Below, piece by piece: positions 29,387 through 38,469 of a stretch of DNA of 64,000 bases. Within the stretch, counting starts at the first letter, position 1, and every line of letters begins with the position of its first letter. Where the stretch lies: NCBI GenBank assembly GCA_030550395.1, contig JAUQPL010000007.1, positions 2,283-66,282 on the forward strand, written 5' to 3'. The notes beneath the pieces are model-generated. The model saw only the letters and a program-made list of their open reading frames with translations. It made no database searches and was not told where the DNA came from. This DNA is from Bacteroidota bacterium. Lineage in GTDB: Bacteria; Bacteroidota; Ignavibacteria; Kapaibacteriales; HRBIN21. Made by a program: the position numbers and the translations under genes.

Positions 29387-30076
29387 ATGTGTGGAATCCG
29401 GGTAACACTGACATTGCTCCTGGTAGGGCAGTCGGCATTGGGGCAAGGGATGGTGGAGAGAATAGCTCAGACGGCGAGGGAGTGCGTCCAGAAATGGGTG
29501 GGGGAGTTACCGGTAGATATCCGCTGGTTCTCCGAACCTCGGCATCTCCAGCCGTATATGGGCGTACCAGAGCTGCGGTGTTTGAGCGATAGTACACTCC
29601 TACAACAGGGTCGGTTTGTCTTTGAGGTGTGGTCCCAGGGGCAGTGGGCGGGGCGGTTTGTTCTTCCAGCGGTTGTCCGAGTGTATGCACCGGAGGTCCG
29701 TCTACGAAAGGCGGTGGAGGCAGGGGAGCCAGTAACGGAAGTGGAGCAGACTTTCCGTTGGATGACTCTGGCGGAGTATTGGCAGCGGGTGCCACCGGAG
29801 GAAGTTGCTTACCTTCGGGCACGGCGCCGGTTAGCGGCGGGACAGGTGTTGCTGCGGACGGACTGCCTGCCGCGGGCGGGCGTACGGCGCGGAGAGCTTG
29901 TCACGTTGTATGCGCAGGTGGGAGCCGTCCAGGTGCGGACGATAGCCCAAGCACTGGAGGATGGGGCACCGGGAAGTTGGATCCGTGTCCGCCGTGAGGG
30001 AGCCGGGCGGATCCTGCGTGCCCGTGTGGTGGATGAGAAGACAGTGGTGGTTGAACAAGGGCTATTGCAGCCATGA
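29387..30076 (+). CDS. flgA: Flagella basal-body P-ring formation protein FlgA
   Basis: SAF-like C-terminal domain (RRLAAGQVLLRTDCL...RRGELVTLYAQVGAVQVRTIAQALEDGAPGSWIRVR) between flgG and flgH. Confidence 0.82.
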   Translation: MCGIRVTLTLLLVGQSALGQGMVERIAQTARECVQKWVGELPVDIRWFSEPRHLQPYMGVPELRCLSDSTLLQQGRFVFEVWSQGQWAGRFVLPAVVRVYAPEVRLRKAVEAGEPVTEVEQTFRWMTLAEYWQRVPPEEVAYLRARRRLAAGQVLLRTDCLPRAGVRRGELVTLYAQVGAVQVRTIAQALEDGAPGSWIRVRREGAGRILRARVVDEKTVVVEQGLLQP

Positions 30077-30639
30077 TGAGGGCCCTGATTGTAAGCCTTC
30101 CCGTGCTCAGCACACTGTTATGGGCGCAGTGGGGCGTGTATGGTGCTCGCTCGTTGACCTCGGACCTGAGGGCTGCAGCGGTTGGGGATGTGGTGACCAT
30201 TCTCGTGGTGGAGGATGCGCAAGCAAGCAATGTCGCGCAGACGGGAGAGCAACGCCGGAGTGAGTTACACCTGGGCATCCAGGGTTCATACAACCGCTTC
30301 GGTTTCCAGGCTGGAGGACGATTCCAAAGTGGCTCTGACATCCGTGGACGAGGGGAAACGTCACGGATGGAACGGATTCGCGCACGACTGACGGCGCAGA
30401 TTGTGGCAATTGATACGCTGGGCAATCTGGTCGTGGAAGGACAGCGCACAACGCGTATCAACGGTGAGGAGCAAACGATTCGGATCCGCGGGAAGGTGCG
30501 TTCGCTGGATATCTTGCCGGACAACACCGTGCCCTCGTATGCCTTAGCGGAGCTTGTGCTCATCTACGAAGGTGAGGGGACAGTCTCGCAAGCACAGGAA
30601 CCCGGTCTGATTGTCCGCCTGTTACGCTTGTTGTTCTAA
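30073..30639 (+). CDS. flgH: Flagellar L-ring protein FlgH (no Cys)
   Basis: YGARSLTSDLRAAAVGDVVTILVVEDAQASN...GNLVVEGQRTTRINGEEQTIRIRGKVR. Confidence 0.88.
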   Translation: MMRALIVSLPVLSTLLWAQWGVYGARSLTSDLRAAAVGDVVTILVVEDAQASNVAQTGEQRRSELHLGIQGSYNRFGFQAGGRFQSGSDIRGRGETSRMERIRARLTAQIVAIDTLGNLVVEGQRTTRINGEEQTIRIRGKVRSLDILPDNTVPSYALAELVLIYEGEGTVSQAQEPGLIVRLLRLLF

Positions 30640-30652
30640 TTGGGAGGCAGCA

Positions 30653-31741
30653 ATGCGGTGGCTTGTTGGACTGGCAGTCAGTGTGGCAATCCTCTGGGCA
30701 GCTCGGCTCAAGGATATCGCTACCATTGAGGGTGCCCAAGGGATTCCTTTGGTCGGCTATGGGTTGGTGACGGGGCTCAATCAGACGGGGGATTCGCCTC
30801 GGGCAATCTTTACGGTGCAGTCGGTGGCGAATCTGCTCCGGCGCTTCGGCGTCAACGTTGTCCCGCAAGCTGTGCGCACACGGAATGTTGCAGCAGTGAT
30901 AGTAACAGCCACCCTTCCGGCGTTTGCCAAGCCGGGTATGCGGTTGGATGTCCAGGTCTCCTCGCTTGGGGATGCTGAATCGCTCCAAGGGGGAATCCTC
31001 CTGCTGACCCCATTGGCAGCGCCCGATGGGACGGTTTACGCCACAGCGCAGGGAGCTGTTTCCGTCGGTGGGTACGAGTTCCGAGCGCTGGGCTCCCGCA
31101 CGCTTCGCAATTTCGTTGCCTCAGGCCGGATTCCCGGCGGAGCGATCGTAGAGCGGGAAGCCGTCTCCGATGTGCTGGTCCAGCAGCAGATCCGTATCCT
31201 GCTGCATCAACCGGATTTCACACTGGCTCAGCGGGTTGCTGAGGCAATTGGACGGCTTCCTGGATTAGCAGCAGGGGCTGTCTCCGTAGTGGATGCCGCA
31301 GCCGTTGCCGTTCGTGTCCCTGGAGGGCAGAGCCGGGACCAAATCATGAGACTCATCGCTAGCATAGAAAACGTTGAGGTTGCACCGGACCCACCTGCCC
31401 GGGTAGTCATCAACGAGCGAACTGGCACGATTGTTGTTGGTGCTCATGTGCAACTCCTGCCAGCCGTTGTGGCCCATGGCGGACTGGAGGTCCAGATCCA
31501 GCGCCAGGTGATCATTAGCCAGCCCCAGCCTTTGACATTGGGCAGGACAGAGGTGGCAGAGGTTGCAACTATTACAGTGCAACAGGAGCAGAGGAAGGCG
31601 ATGCCCTTACCAGCAGCAGCAACGGTACAGGATGTGGCAAACGCTCTGAATCTGCTAGGTGTGACCCCGCGTGACCTCATCGCTATTTTGCAGGCACTCA
31701 AAGAAGCGGGAGCATTGAACGGAGAGCTCATCATCCAGTGA
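30653..31741 (+). CDS. flgI: Flagellar P-ring protein FlgI
   Basis: RLKDIATIEGAQGIPLVGYGLVTGLNQTGD...RNVAAVIVTATLPAFAKPGMRLDVQVSSLGDAESLQGGILLLTPL. Confidence 0.96.
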   Translation: MRWLVGLAVSVAILWAARLKDIATIEGAQGIPLVGYGLVTGLNQTGDSPRAIFTVQSVANLLRRFGVNVVPQAVRTRNVAAVIVTATLPAFAKPGMRLDVQVSSLGDAESLQGGILLLTPLAAPDGTVYATAQGAVSVGGYEFRALGSRTLRNFVASGRIPGGAIVEREAVSDVLVQQQIRILLHQPDFTLAQRVAEAIGRLPGLAAGAVSVVDAAAVAVRVPGGQSRDQIMRLIASIENVEVAPDPPARVVINERTGTIVVGAHVQLLPAVVAHGGLEVQIQRQVIISQPQPLTLGRTEVAEVATITVQQEQRKAMPLPAAATVQDVANALNLLGVTPRDLIAILQALKEAGALNGELIIQ

Positions 31742-32601
31742 TGTCCAGCGCGGTTCAACATCCTGTGCCCACGGATGCGACGGTGCAGAAGCCGTTGTGG
31801 GGACAAAATCCGGAACAACGGCAGCAACTGGAGTTTGTGGCCAGGGGCTTTGAGGCTCTCCTGCTCTACCAGCTTCTGCGCCCTTTGCAGCAGCCTCTCT
31901 TCGGAAGTATGAGTGACTCTGGGGAAGCTGAAGGCTTGGGGACGGGTGGACTTGACGAAGTGGTACTGTTTCCGTTTGCAGAGTTCCTCTCCTTCTTCGG
32001 GCAGGGGATTGGAATTGCACGGTGGCTTTACCGGTATTGGACCGGCGAAGAGCTGCCTGTGCACGGAAGTTCTCTATCGGCTCCCCGACGGATTCCGTCC
32101 TCGTCTCCTCAACAGGTGCCTCAAGAAAGGGAGGGTAGTCCAGCAGAGTCTGTTCCAGAAAGGGTGGTTGACCGTATTCGGGCGGCGTTGCGGCCCTATT
32201 GGGAGTGGATTCAGCAAGTAGCGGAGAAGGCGAACTTACCTTCGTCGTTGGTGGCGGCGGTCGTGTGGGTGGAGTCGGCCGGTAACCCTCAGGCGGTCTC
32301 GCCTGCGGGGGCGCAAGGACTGATGCAGCTTATGCCGCAGACGGCTCGTATGCTTGGGGTGACAGATCCGTTCGACCCCCGGCAAAACCTTGAGGCAGGA
32401 AGCCGATACTTACGGCAGCTTATGGAACGCTTTGGGGAGCTCCGGTTGGCGTTAGCCGCTTACAACGCCGGACCTGGGCGAGTGCAGCGCTACGGTGGTA
32501 TTCCACCGTTTGCCGAAACACAAACCTATGTGCGACGGGTCATAGAACTGTATCGCCACTTAGAAGCAGGGAGGGCTCCAGGGGCTCCAGCTCCGCTGTG
32601 A
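31738..32601 (+). CDS. FlgJ-type rod-binding domain fused to an SLT-family lytic transglycosylase
   Basis: N-term FVARGFEALLLYQLLRPLQQPLFGSMSDSGEAEGLG; C-term VVWVESAGNPQAVSPAGAQGLMQLMPQTARMLGV...ALAAYNAGPGRVQRYGGIPPFAETQTYVRRV. Confidence 0.85.
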   Translation: MMSSAVQHPVPTDATVQKPLWGQNPEQRQQLEFVARGFEALLLYQLLRPLQQPLFGSMSDSGEAEGLGTGGLDEVVLFPFAEFLSFFGQGIGIARWLYRYWTGEELPVHGSSLSAPRRIPSSSPQQVPQEREGSPAESVPERVVDRIRAALRPYWEWIQQVAEKANLPSSLVAAVVWVESAGNPQAVSPAGAQGLMQLMPQTARMLGVTDPFDPRQNLEAGSRYLRQLMERFGELRLALAAYNAGPGRVQRYGGIPPFAETQTYVRRVIELYRHLEAGRAPGAPAPL

Positions 32602-33946
32602 AGTGGCGTAGAAAAGGGGATGCTGAAAGGAGCTGAAGACCCCGGAGATGCTGGCGCTGGGCAAACAGATCTGCGAGAGCATCGGCGACATACTCTAAGT
32701 GGCTCTGCGTGTAAACGCGCCGTGGCACCGCCAGGCGGACCAATTCCAGCGGGGGAGCGATGTGACGACCGTTGCTGTCTCGTTTTCCGAGCATCAGTGA
32801 GCCTACTTCTACTGCCCGGACACCGGCATGCACGTAGAGCGCACACACGATGGCTTGCCCGGGGAAGTGTTCTGCCGGAATATGCGGCGCGAAGCGTGCA
32901 GCATTAACGAAGACAGCGTGTCCACCAGGTGGTTCAATGATGGGGACACCCCGTTGACGGAGCTGTTCAGCAAACCATGCGATGGTGTGGATGCGGTAGT
33001 GCAAATAGTCTTCCTGGAACGCCTCCTGCAGACCCTGAGCAATTGCTTCCAAATCGCGTCCGGCTAAGCCTCCGTACGTCGGAAATCCTTCCCAGAGGAT
33101 GAGCAATTGCTCAATGCGCCGTGCAAGGGAAGCATCGCGGACAGCGAGAAAGCCTCCAATGTTGACCAGCCCATCTTTCTTCGCGCTCATGTAGCATCCA
33201 TCGGCTATTGCGAAGATTTCTCGGGCGATTTCCCAAGGGCTGCGGTCGGCGTACTCGGGTTCCCGGAGCTTGATGAAGTAGGCGTTTTCTGCAATGCGGG
33301 AGGCGTCTATAATGAGCGGAATGCCGTAAGGGTCAAGGGTAGCTTTCACTTCTTGGACGTTGCTCATGGAGACGGGTTGACCTCCGAGGGTGTTATTGGT
33401 AAGGGTCAGGAAGCAGGCAGGGATGCGCTCAGCGCCGGTGCGGTGAATGAGCTCTTCCAGGCGCTTTACGTCCATATTGCCCTTGAACGGATGAAGGGTT
33501 TCAGGAGAGAGGGCTTCCGCAATAGGAAGGTCAAGGGCGGTTGCACCGGTGTATTCGATGTTGGCCCGAGTGGTGTCAAAGTGCGTGTTACTGGGGATCA
33601 CTTTGCCGGGGCCACCCAGGATCGTACAGAGGATGTGCTCGGCAGCTCGTCCTTGGTGGACAGGGAAGATGTGCGGCATTCCTGTAAGGGCGTTGACAAC
33701 CTCCAGGAAACGGTAATAGCTCCGGGCACCGGCGTAGGATTCGTCGCCTTGAATCATCCTTGCCCACTGTTGATCGCTCATGGCACCGGTGCCGGAGTCG
33801 GTTAGCAGGTCAATGAGGACATCTTCCGACCGGAGTCGGAAGACGTTATAGCGAGCTTGGCGGAGTAGGCGTTCGCGCTCGGGGCGTGTGGTCCTGTGGA
33901 TGGGTTCTACGACCTTGATGCGGAAGGGCTCAATCACTGCTCGCAT
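32540..33946 (-). CDS. Tryptophanase / tyrosine phenol-lyase family protein
   Basis: LLTDSGTGAMSDQQWARMIQGDESYAGARSYYR; AENAYFIKLREPEYADRSPWEI; GCYMSAKKDGLVNIGGFL; start MRAVIEPF, ORF-track start overlaps dprA. Confidence 0.92.
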   Translation of the reverse strand: MRAVIEPFRIKVVEPIHRTTRPERERLLRQARYNVFRLRSEDVLIDLLTDSGTGAMSDQQWARMIQGDESYAGARSYYRFLEVVNALTGMPHIFPVHQGRAAEHILCTILGGPGKVIPSNTHFDTTRANIEYTGATALDLPIAEALSPETLHPFKGNMDVKRLEELIHRTGAERIPACFLTLTNNTLGGQPVSMSNVQEVKATLDPYGIPLIIDASRIAENAYFIKLREPEYADRSPWEIAREIFAIADGCYMSAKKDGLVNIGGFLAVRDASLARRIEQLLILWEGFPTYGGLAGRDLEAIAQGLQEAFQEDYLHYRIHTIAWFAEQLRQRGVPIIEPPGGHAVFVNAARFAPHIPAEHFPGQAIVCALYVHAGVRAVEVGSLMLGKRDSNGRHIAPPLELVRLAVPRRVYTQSHLEYVADALADLFAQRQHLRGLQLLSASPFLRHFTAELEPLEPSLLLSGDTVL

Positions 33947-33975
33947 GGGCTGTAGGAAGATGTGGGACGTGCGTG

Positions 33976-33983
33976 CAAAAATA
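33976..33983 (-). promoter_or_regulatory. Candidate -7 promoter element (TATTTTTG) upstream of the tryptophanase-like gene
   Basis: Reverse complement of CAAAAATA, 29 nt before the gene start. Confidence 0.5.
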
Positions 33984-34025
33984 GCCGGCTTCCAAGGGGC
34001 GGGCACTGATAGAGAGCACGCTGCT

Positions 34026-35102
34026 TTATGAGGCGCGAATGAAATATTTGCCTGGCAGTTGCCGGACCAGTCCGCGGAATTCCAACTCCAGCAAATGTGC
34101 CAATGCTTCCTGGACCGGTATTTGGGCGCGTTCGGCCAAAAGGTCCACATGCAGTGGCTCATTGCTCAGGGATTGGTAGAGGCGTTCTTCTACAGGAGAG
34201 GAGAACGTCGGGGCGGTTGGAGAGGGAGCAAGGCTGAGCAGGCCTAGGTCAGCCAGGAACTGTTCTGGGGAGAGGGCGGGGGTTGCAATCTGGCGATGGA
34301 TCAGCAGGTTTGTGCCTGCACTCTTTTCCGAGGTAATATTGCCGGGAATAGCGTAGACATCGCGCCCTTGATCAAAGGCAAACTGTGCAGTGATGAGGGC
34401 TCCGCCGGGGATGCCGCTTTCTACAACGAGCACGGCACGAGCCAGTCCGCTGATGATGCGGTTCCGTTGGGGGAAATATGCGGGCAAGGCACGTCTGCCA
34501 GGTTCGTACTCGCTGAGCACGGCACCGCCCTGTGCTACGATTTGCTCGGCAAGTCGGGCCGCAGATGAAGGTTGGATGCGGTCCAGACCAGAGGCAACAA
34601 CAGCGTATGTTAGTCCACCGGCTTGCAGTGCCCTCTGGTGGGCGATGGTATCAATTCCTTGGGCTAAGCCGCTGCAGACAACGGCTCCTGCGCGAACGCA
34701 GGCTTCGCTGAAGCGTTCAGCACAGAGTTTGCCGTAGAGGGTACAGCGCCGTGTCCCGACAATGCTGATCACGGGGACAGTCTCCGCCTGAAGGCGTCCC
34801 CACACGTAGAGGATGAGTGGTGGATATGAGATGTGCCGCAGAAGGGGTGGATACTCCGGATCTGGAAGGGCAAGGGGACGAATACCCAGTTGTTCACATC
34901 GGCGGAGGATCTGTTCGGCGCGACGCTCTGCTTCGGCAAGGGCAGAGCCACTGAAGAGGTGAAGTTGTCGGAGAGCCCCGCCGTGGAAGGCTTGTTGGAG
35001 ATGGGACAGGTCGGAGTAGGTCTGTAGCAACTGTTGGATTGTTTTGGGGGAAAGTCCATCAACGCAGCAGAGGGTGAGGACTTCGGTCGTGCGCCAGCTC
35101 AT
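34026..35102 (-). CDS. dprA: DNA-processing protein DprA with C-terminal winged helix
   Basis: SIVGTRRCTLYGKLCAERFSEACVRAGAVVCSGLAQGIDTIAHQRALQAGG; ALPAYFPQRNRIISGLA; AGTNLLI. Confidence 0.95.
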   Translation of the reverse strand: MSWRTTEVLTLCCVDGLSPKTIQQLLQTYSDLSHLQQAFHGGALRQLHLFSGSALAEAERRAEQILRRCEQLGIRPLALPDPEYPPLLRHISYPPLILYVWGRLQAETVPVISIVGTRRCTLYGKLCAERFSEACVRAGAVVCSGLAQGIDTIAHQRALQAGGLTYAVVASGLDRIQPSSAARLAEQIVAQGGAVLSEYEPGRRALPAYFPQRNRIISGLARAVLVVESGIPGGALITAQFAFDQGRDVYAIPGNITSEKSAGTNLLIHRQIATPALSPEQFLADLGLLSLAPSPTAPTFSSPVEERLYQSLSNEPLHVDLLAERAQIPVQEALAHLLELEFRGLVRQLPGKYFIRAS

Positions 35103-35106
35103 CGGC

Positions 35107-36030
35107 TCAATAGCCCAGGAAGTGGAGCATGGTCTTGTTATTGCGCCAGCGTCCACGTACCTTGACGAAGAGTTCCAGATAAATGGGCACTCCCAGGTAT
35201 GCCTCAATAGCCTGGCGAGCGCGCTGCCCCAAGAGCTTGAGGCGTTTGCCTCCAGAACCAATGAGGATGATTTTCTGCGATTCTCGCTCCACGATGATAT
35301 CGGCAGCGATGTACCATTTGCCGTGCTGGCGCTCTTTGAACTCCACGATGGATACTTCCGTTGAGTATGGGACTTCGTGCCGGTACAGCAGGAAGATTTG
35401 TTCCCGGATCAGTTCGGCCACGAAAAAGCGCTCTGGCTGTGTGCTCAGGAGTTCAGGGTCGTAGAGAAAGGGGGATTCAGGGAGGTAGCGTTCGAGGGTG
35501 GAGAGCAGTTCATCAACGTTTGCGTTTTTGAGGGCGGAGATGGGCACGAATTCTTGGAACAGCTTTGTTTCGGCATAGCGTTCGATGATAGGCAGTACTT
35601 CCGCCGTGGTATGGAGCAAATCAATCTTGTTCAGGGCAACAATGACGGGTTTGCGTAGCCGTTGGAGGGCTTCGCTGACATCGGGGGTCAGAACAGCATC
35701 GGGGGTTGGCTGTTGCGTGACATCGACGACCAATACAACGACGTCAGCGTCTTTGAGGGAGTCATGGACGTATCCCATCATGGCGCGGTGGAGTTCGTAG
35801 CGTGGCTCTAGGACACCGGGGGTGTCTAAGAAGAGGATCTGCTTCCGCTCATCCGTGTAGATGCCGATGACTTGCTTCCGGGTAGTCTGGGGTTTGGGGG
35901 TAACGATGGAGAGTTTCGTCCTCAGTATCGTGTTCAGTAGGGTGGACTTCCCTACGTTGGGTTTACCGATGATTGCGGCAGAGCCTGCGCGGGTAACCAC
36001 CGAGGCAGTAGCTATCCGAGGTTCAGTCAT
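35107..36030 (-). CDS. era: GTPase Era
   Basis: IGKPNVGKSTLLNTILRTKLSIVTPKPQTTRKQVIGIYT; DTPGVLEP; KH domain with IVERESQKIILIGSGGKRLKLLGQRARQAIEAYLGVPIYLELFVKV. Confidence 0.97.
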   Translation of the reverse strand: MTEPRIATASVVTRAGSAAIIGKPNVGKSTLLNTILRTKLSIVTPKPQTTRKQVIGIYTDERKQILFLDTPGVLEPRYELHRAMMGYVHDSLKDADVVVLVVDVTQQPTPDAVLTPDVSEALQRLRKPVIVALNKIDLLHTTAEVLPIIERYAETKLFQEFVPISALKNANVDELLSTLERYLPESPFLYDPELLSTQPERFFVAELIREQIFLLYRHEVPYSTEVSIVEFKERQHGKWYIAADIIVERESQKIILIGSGGKRLKLLGQRARQAIEAYLGVPIYLELFVKVRGRWRNNKTMLHFLGY

Positions 36031-36722
36031 GGCTGCGGTGGAGAGGGTGGATGTGATTGCGATTCTTCCAGTTGTCGGTGGCGTACCAGACGAGCTTCGG
36101 TGAGGAAGATAACGTTTTCGGCGATATTCGTTGCGTGGTCTGCCATCCGCTCCAGGGCGCGCAACACAATGATGAGCTTGACTCCTGGGCGGATCGACTG
36201 GCTGTCGTGCTCCATTAGCTCAATGAGTTGGGTGGTGATTTCGCGCTCTAACTCATCAACGGTGGCGTCCAGTGGGAGCAGGTGCTTTGCCAATTCCGCA
36301 TCGGCATTGACGAAGGCATCCAAACTGGTTTTTACCATCGTAAAGGTTGCCCTGGTCATCCGCTCCAGGCCGACGTGCTGGGCTAAGGCCTGGATTTGTG
36401 GGATATCCAAGGCAATTCGGGCAATGTCTATGGCTATATCGCCAATGCGCTCCAGCTCATTGTTGATTTTGAGAGCTGCCAGCAGGAGTCGTAAATCGCT
36501 GGCGACAGGCTGGTGAAGGGCGAAGATACGTTGGCACTGGCTGTCAATTTTGATGTCCAGTGCATCCACTTTCTCGTCGCGCTCAATGACCAGTTGTCCC
36601 AGGACTGTGTTCCCCTCCAGGAGGGCACGGAAGGCGAATTCTACTTGCTCTTCCACAATGCTGCCCATGCGAATGAGACGGGTCCGGAGCTTGTCCAGAT
36701 CTTCTTCAAAACTGCGGTGCAT
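36027..36722 (-). CDS. phoU: Phosphate signalling protein PhoU
   Basis: FEEDLDKLRTRLIRMGSIVEEQVEFAFRALLEGN; two PhoU repeats; next to pstB. Confidence 0.95.
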   Translation of the reverse strand: MHRSFEEDLDKLRTRLIRMGSIVEEQVEFAFRALLEGNTVLGQLVIERDEKVDALDIKIDSQCQRIFALHQPVASDLRLLLAALKINNELERIGDIAIDIARIALDIPQIQALAQHVGLERMTRATFTMVKTSLDAFVNADAELAKHLLPLDATVDELEREITTQLIELMEHDSQSIRPGVKLIIVLRALERMADHATNIAENVIFLTEARLVRHRQLEESQSHPPSPPQP

Positions 36723-36749
36723 GAGGTTCCTCTCGTTGTCGGTAGAACT

Positions 36750-37523
36750 TTAGCCGAAGCGTCCTGTGATGTAGTCTTCGGTTTCTTTCCTCTGGGGGTT
36801 CGTGAAGAGCTCTCGGGTACGGTTGTATTCGACGAGACGTCCTAAGTAGAAGAAGCCAGTATAATCACTGATGCGGGCCGCCTGTTGGATGTTGTGGGTT
36901 ACCAAGACGATGGTATAGTCGCGCTTGAGCTCTTCGATGAGCTCTTCAATTTTGGCGGTGCTGATAGGATCTAAGGCAGAGCAGGGTTCGTCCATGAGAA
37001 GGACTTCGGGGTTGACGGCGATTGCCCGGGCAATGCAGAGCCGCTGTTGCTGTCCGCCGGAGAGCTCTAAGGCAGAGTGGTGCAGACGGTCTTTGACTTC
37101 GTCCCAAAGGGCGGCTCGGCGGAGGCTTTGCTCAACGATTTCGTCAAGTTCAGCTTTAGAAGGTCTGCCATTGAGGCGGAGTCCAAAGGCCACATTATCG
37201 TAGATGGACTTTGGGAAGGGGACCGACTGCTGGAAGACCATGCCAACGCGACGGCGCACTTGTACTACGTCCACGTTGGGGTCATAGATGTTAATGCCGT
37301 CAATCTCTACCCGTCCAGTTGTGCGAGCATTGGGAATCAGCTCGTTCATACGGTTGAGGGCACGCAGAAAGGTGGATTTCCCGCATCCCGAAGGTCCGAT
37401 GAACGCGGTGACGCGATTGGCATAAATCTCCAGCGTCACGTCCTGCAGAGCGTGTTTGTGTCCGTAGTAGACGTTGAGCTCAAATGTGCGAATCTTAGGC
37501 TGTAACGGGATGGGCGCTGCCAT
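36750..37523 (-). CDS. pstB: Phosphate ABC transporter ATP-binding protein
   Basis: [60 protein letters not shown]. Confidence 0.97.
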   Translation of the reverse strand: MAAPIPLQPKIRTFELNVYYGHKHALQDVTLEIYANRVTAFIGPSGCGKSTFLRALNRMNELIPNARTTGRVEIDGINIYDPNVDVVQVRRRVGMVFQQSVPFPKSIYDNVAFGLRLNGRPSKAELDEIVEQSLRRAALWDEVKDRLHHSALELSGGQQQRLCIARAIAVNPEVLLMDEPCSALDPISTAKIEELIEELKRDYTIVLVTHNIQQAARISDYTGFFYLGRLVEYNRTRELFTNPQRKETEDYITGRFG

Positions 37524-37526
37524 ACC

Positions 37527-38459
37527 TTACCGGTTCATAAGCTGCCGTCGGCGCATGTTCAGACGTAGAAGGATAGCGGTTAAGTTCAGCGCAAAGGTTG
37601 TCAATAGAAGCACAACCGTTGTTGCATACTGGAGCGGGCGGGTTGCCTCCACGTCAGGGGATTGGGTAGAGAGAACGAACAAGTGGTACCCCAGCTCCAT
37701 GAACTGGCTTGTCAGCCCCTTGGGGAGCTCCGGGAGTGAATATGCGGCACCCACAAACATGATGGGAGCGACTTCACCAGCACCGCGGCTGACGGCTAAG
37801 ATGGAACCGGTCAGGACGCCAGTGAAAGCGTGGGGGAGCACGACACGGCGAATCATTTGCCAGCGAGTTGCCCCCAGTGCGAGCGCTGCCTCGCGGAGTT
37901 GACGGGGGACACTCCGGAGCGCTTCTTCAACGGAGACAATAACCACTGGCAATGTGAGGACGGCTAATGTTGCCGCAGCCCAAATGAGAGCAGGCTTCCC
38001 CCACATCAGCTCCAACCCTAAGAGGCGGTCAATTCCCTTGCCTACAAATTGGACGAAGAATCCCAGTCCGAATAGCCCGAAGACAATGGAGGGGACCCCT
38101 GCCAGTGTGTTCACGCCAAAACGTACCCATCGAGTAAAGGCAGCATCTTCGCGGGCGTATTCAACTAAGTAAATGGCCGTCACTGTTCCGACGGGCACCC
38201 CCAACAGAGTCATCAGAATGACCAGGAGTACGGTTCCATAGATTGCCGGGAAAATGCCCCCTTCGGTGTTGTTGTTCCGTGGTGCTTCTGTGAGGAACTC
38301 CCATGTCACATGCGGTAGACCGCCAATGGAGAAGTGACCCAGGAGCGAGATGCTGAGGCCTAGCAGGCAACAGGCAGCCAGAGCTGTCGTTGCCACAAAT
38401 GCTACTCCTACAAGTGTTTGCCAGCTCCATTCTCTCTGGAAGCCGTATCGTTGGGTCAT
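37527..38459 (-). CDS. pstA: Phosphate ABC transporter permease PstA
   Basis: GGIFPAIYGTVLLVILMTLLGVPVGTVTAIYLVEYA; NTLAGVPSIVFGLFGLGFFV; GATRWQMIRRVVLPHAFTGVLTGSILAVSRGAGEVAPIMFVG. Confidence 0.93.
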   Translation of the reverse strand: MTQRYGFQREWSWQTLVGVAFVATTALAACCLLGLSISLLGHFSIGGLPHVTWEFLTEAPRNNNTEGGIFPAIYGTVLLVILMTLLGVPVGTVTAIYLVEYAREDAAFTRWVRFGVNTLAGVPSIVFGLFGLGFFVQFVGKGIDRLLGLELMWGKPALIWAAATLAVLTLPVVIVSVEEALRSVPRQLREAALALGATRWQMIRRVVLPHAFTGVLTGSILAVSRGAGEVAPIMFVGAAYSLPELPKGLTSQFMELGYHLFVLSTQSPDVEATRPLQYATTVVLLLTTFALNLTAILLRLNMRRRQLMNR

Positions 38460-38469
38460 GGTGCCCTCT

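Noticed and set aside
33107-33805. 232-aa plus-strand ORF opposite the tryptophanase-like gene
   Set aside because: Shadow of a clear PLP enzyme frame
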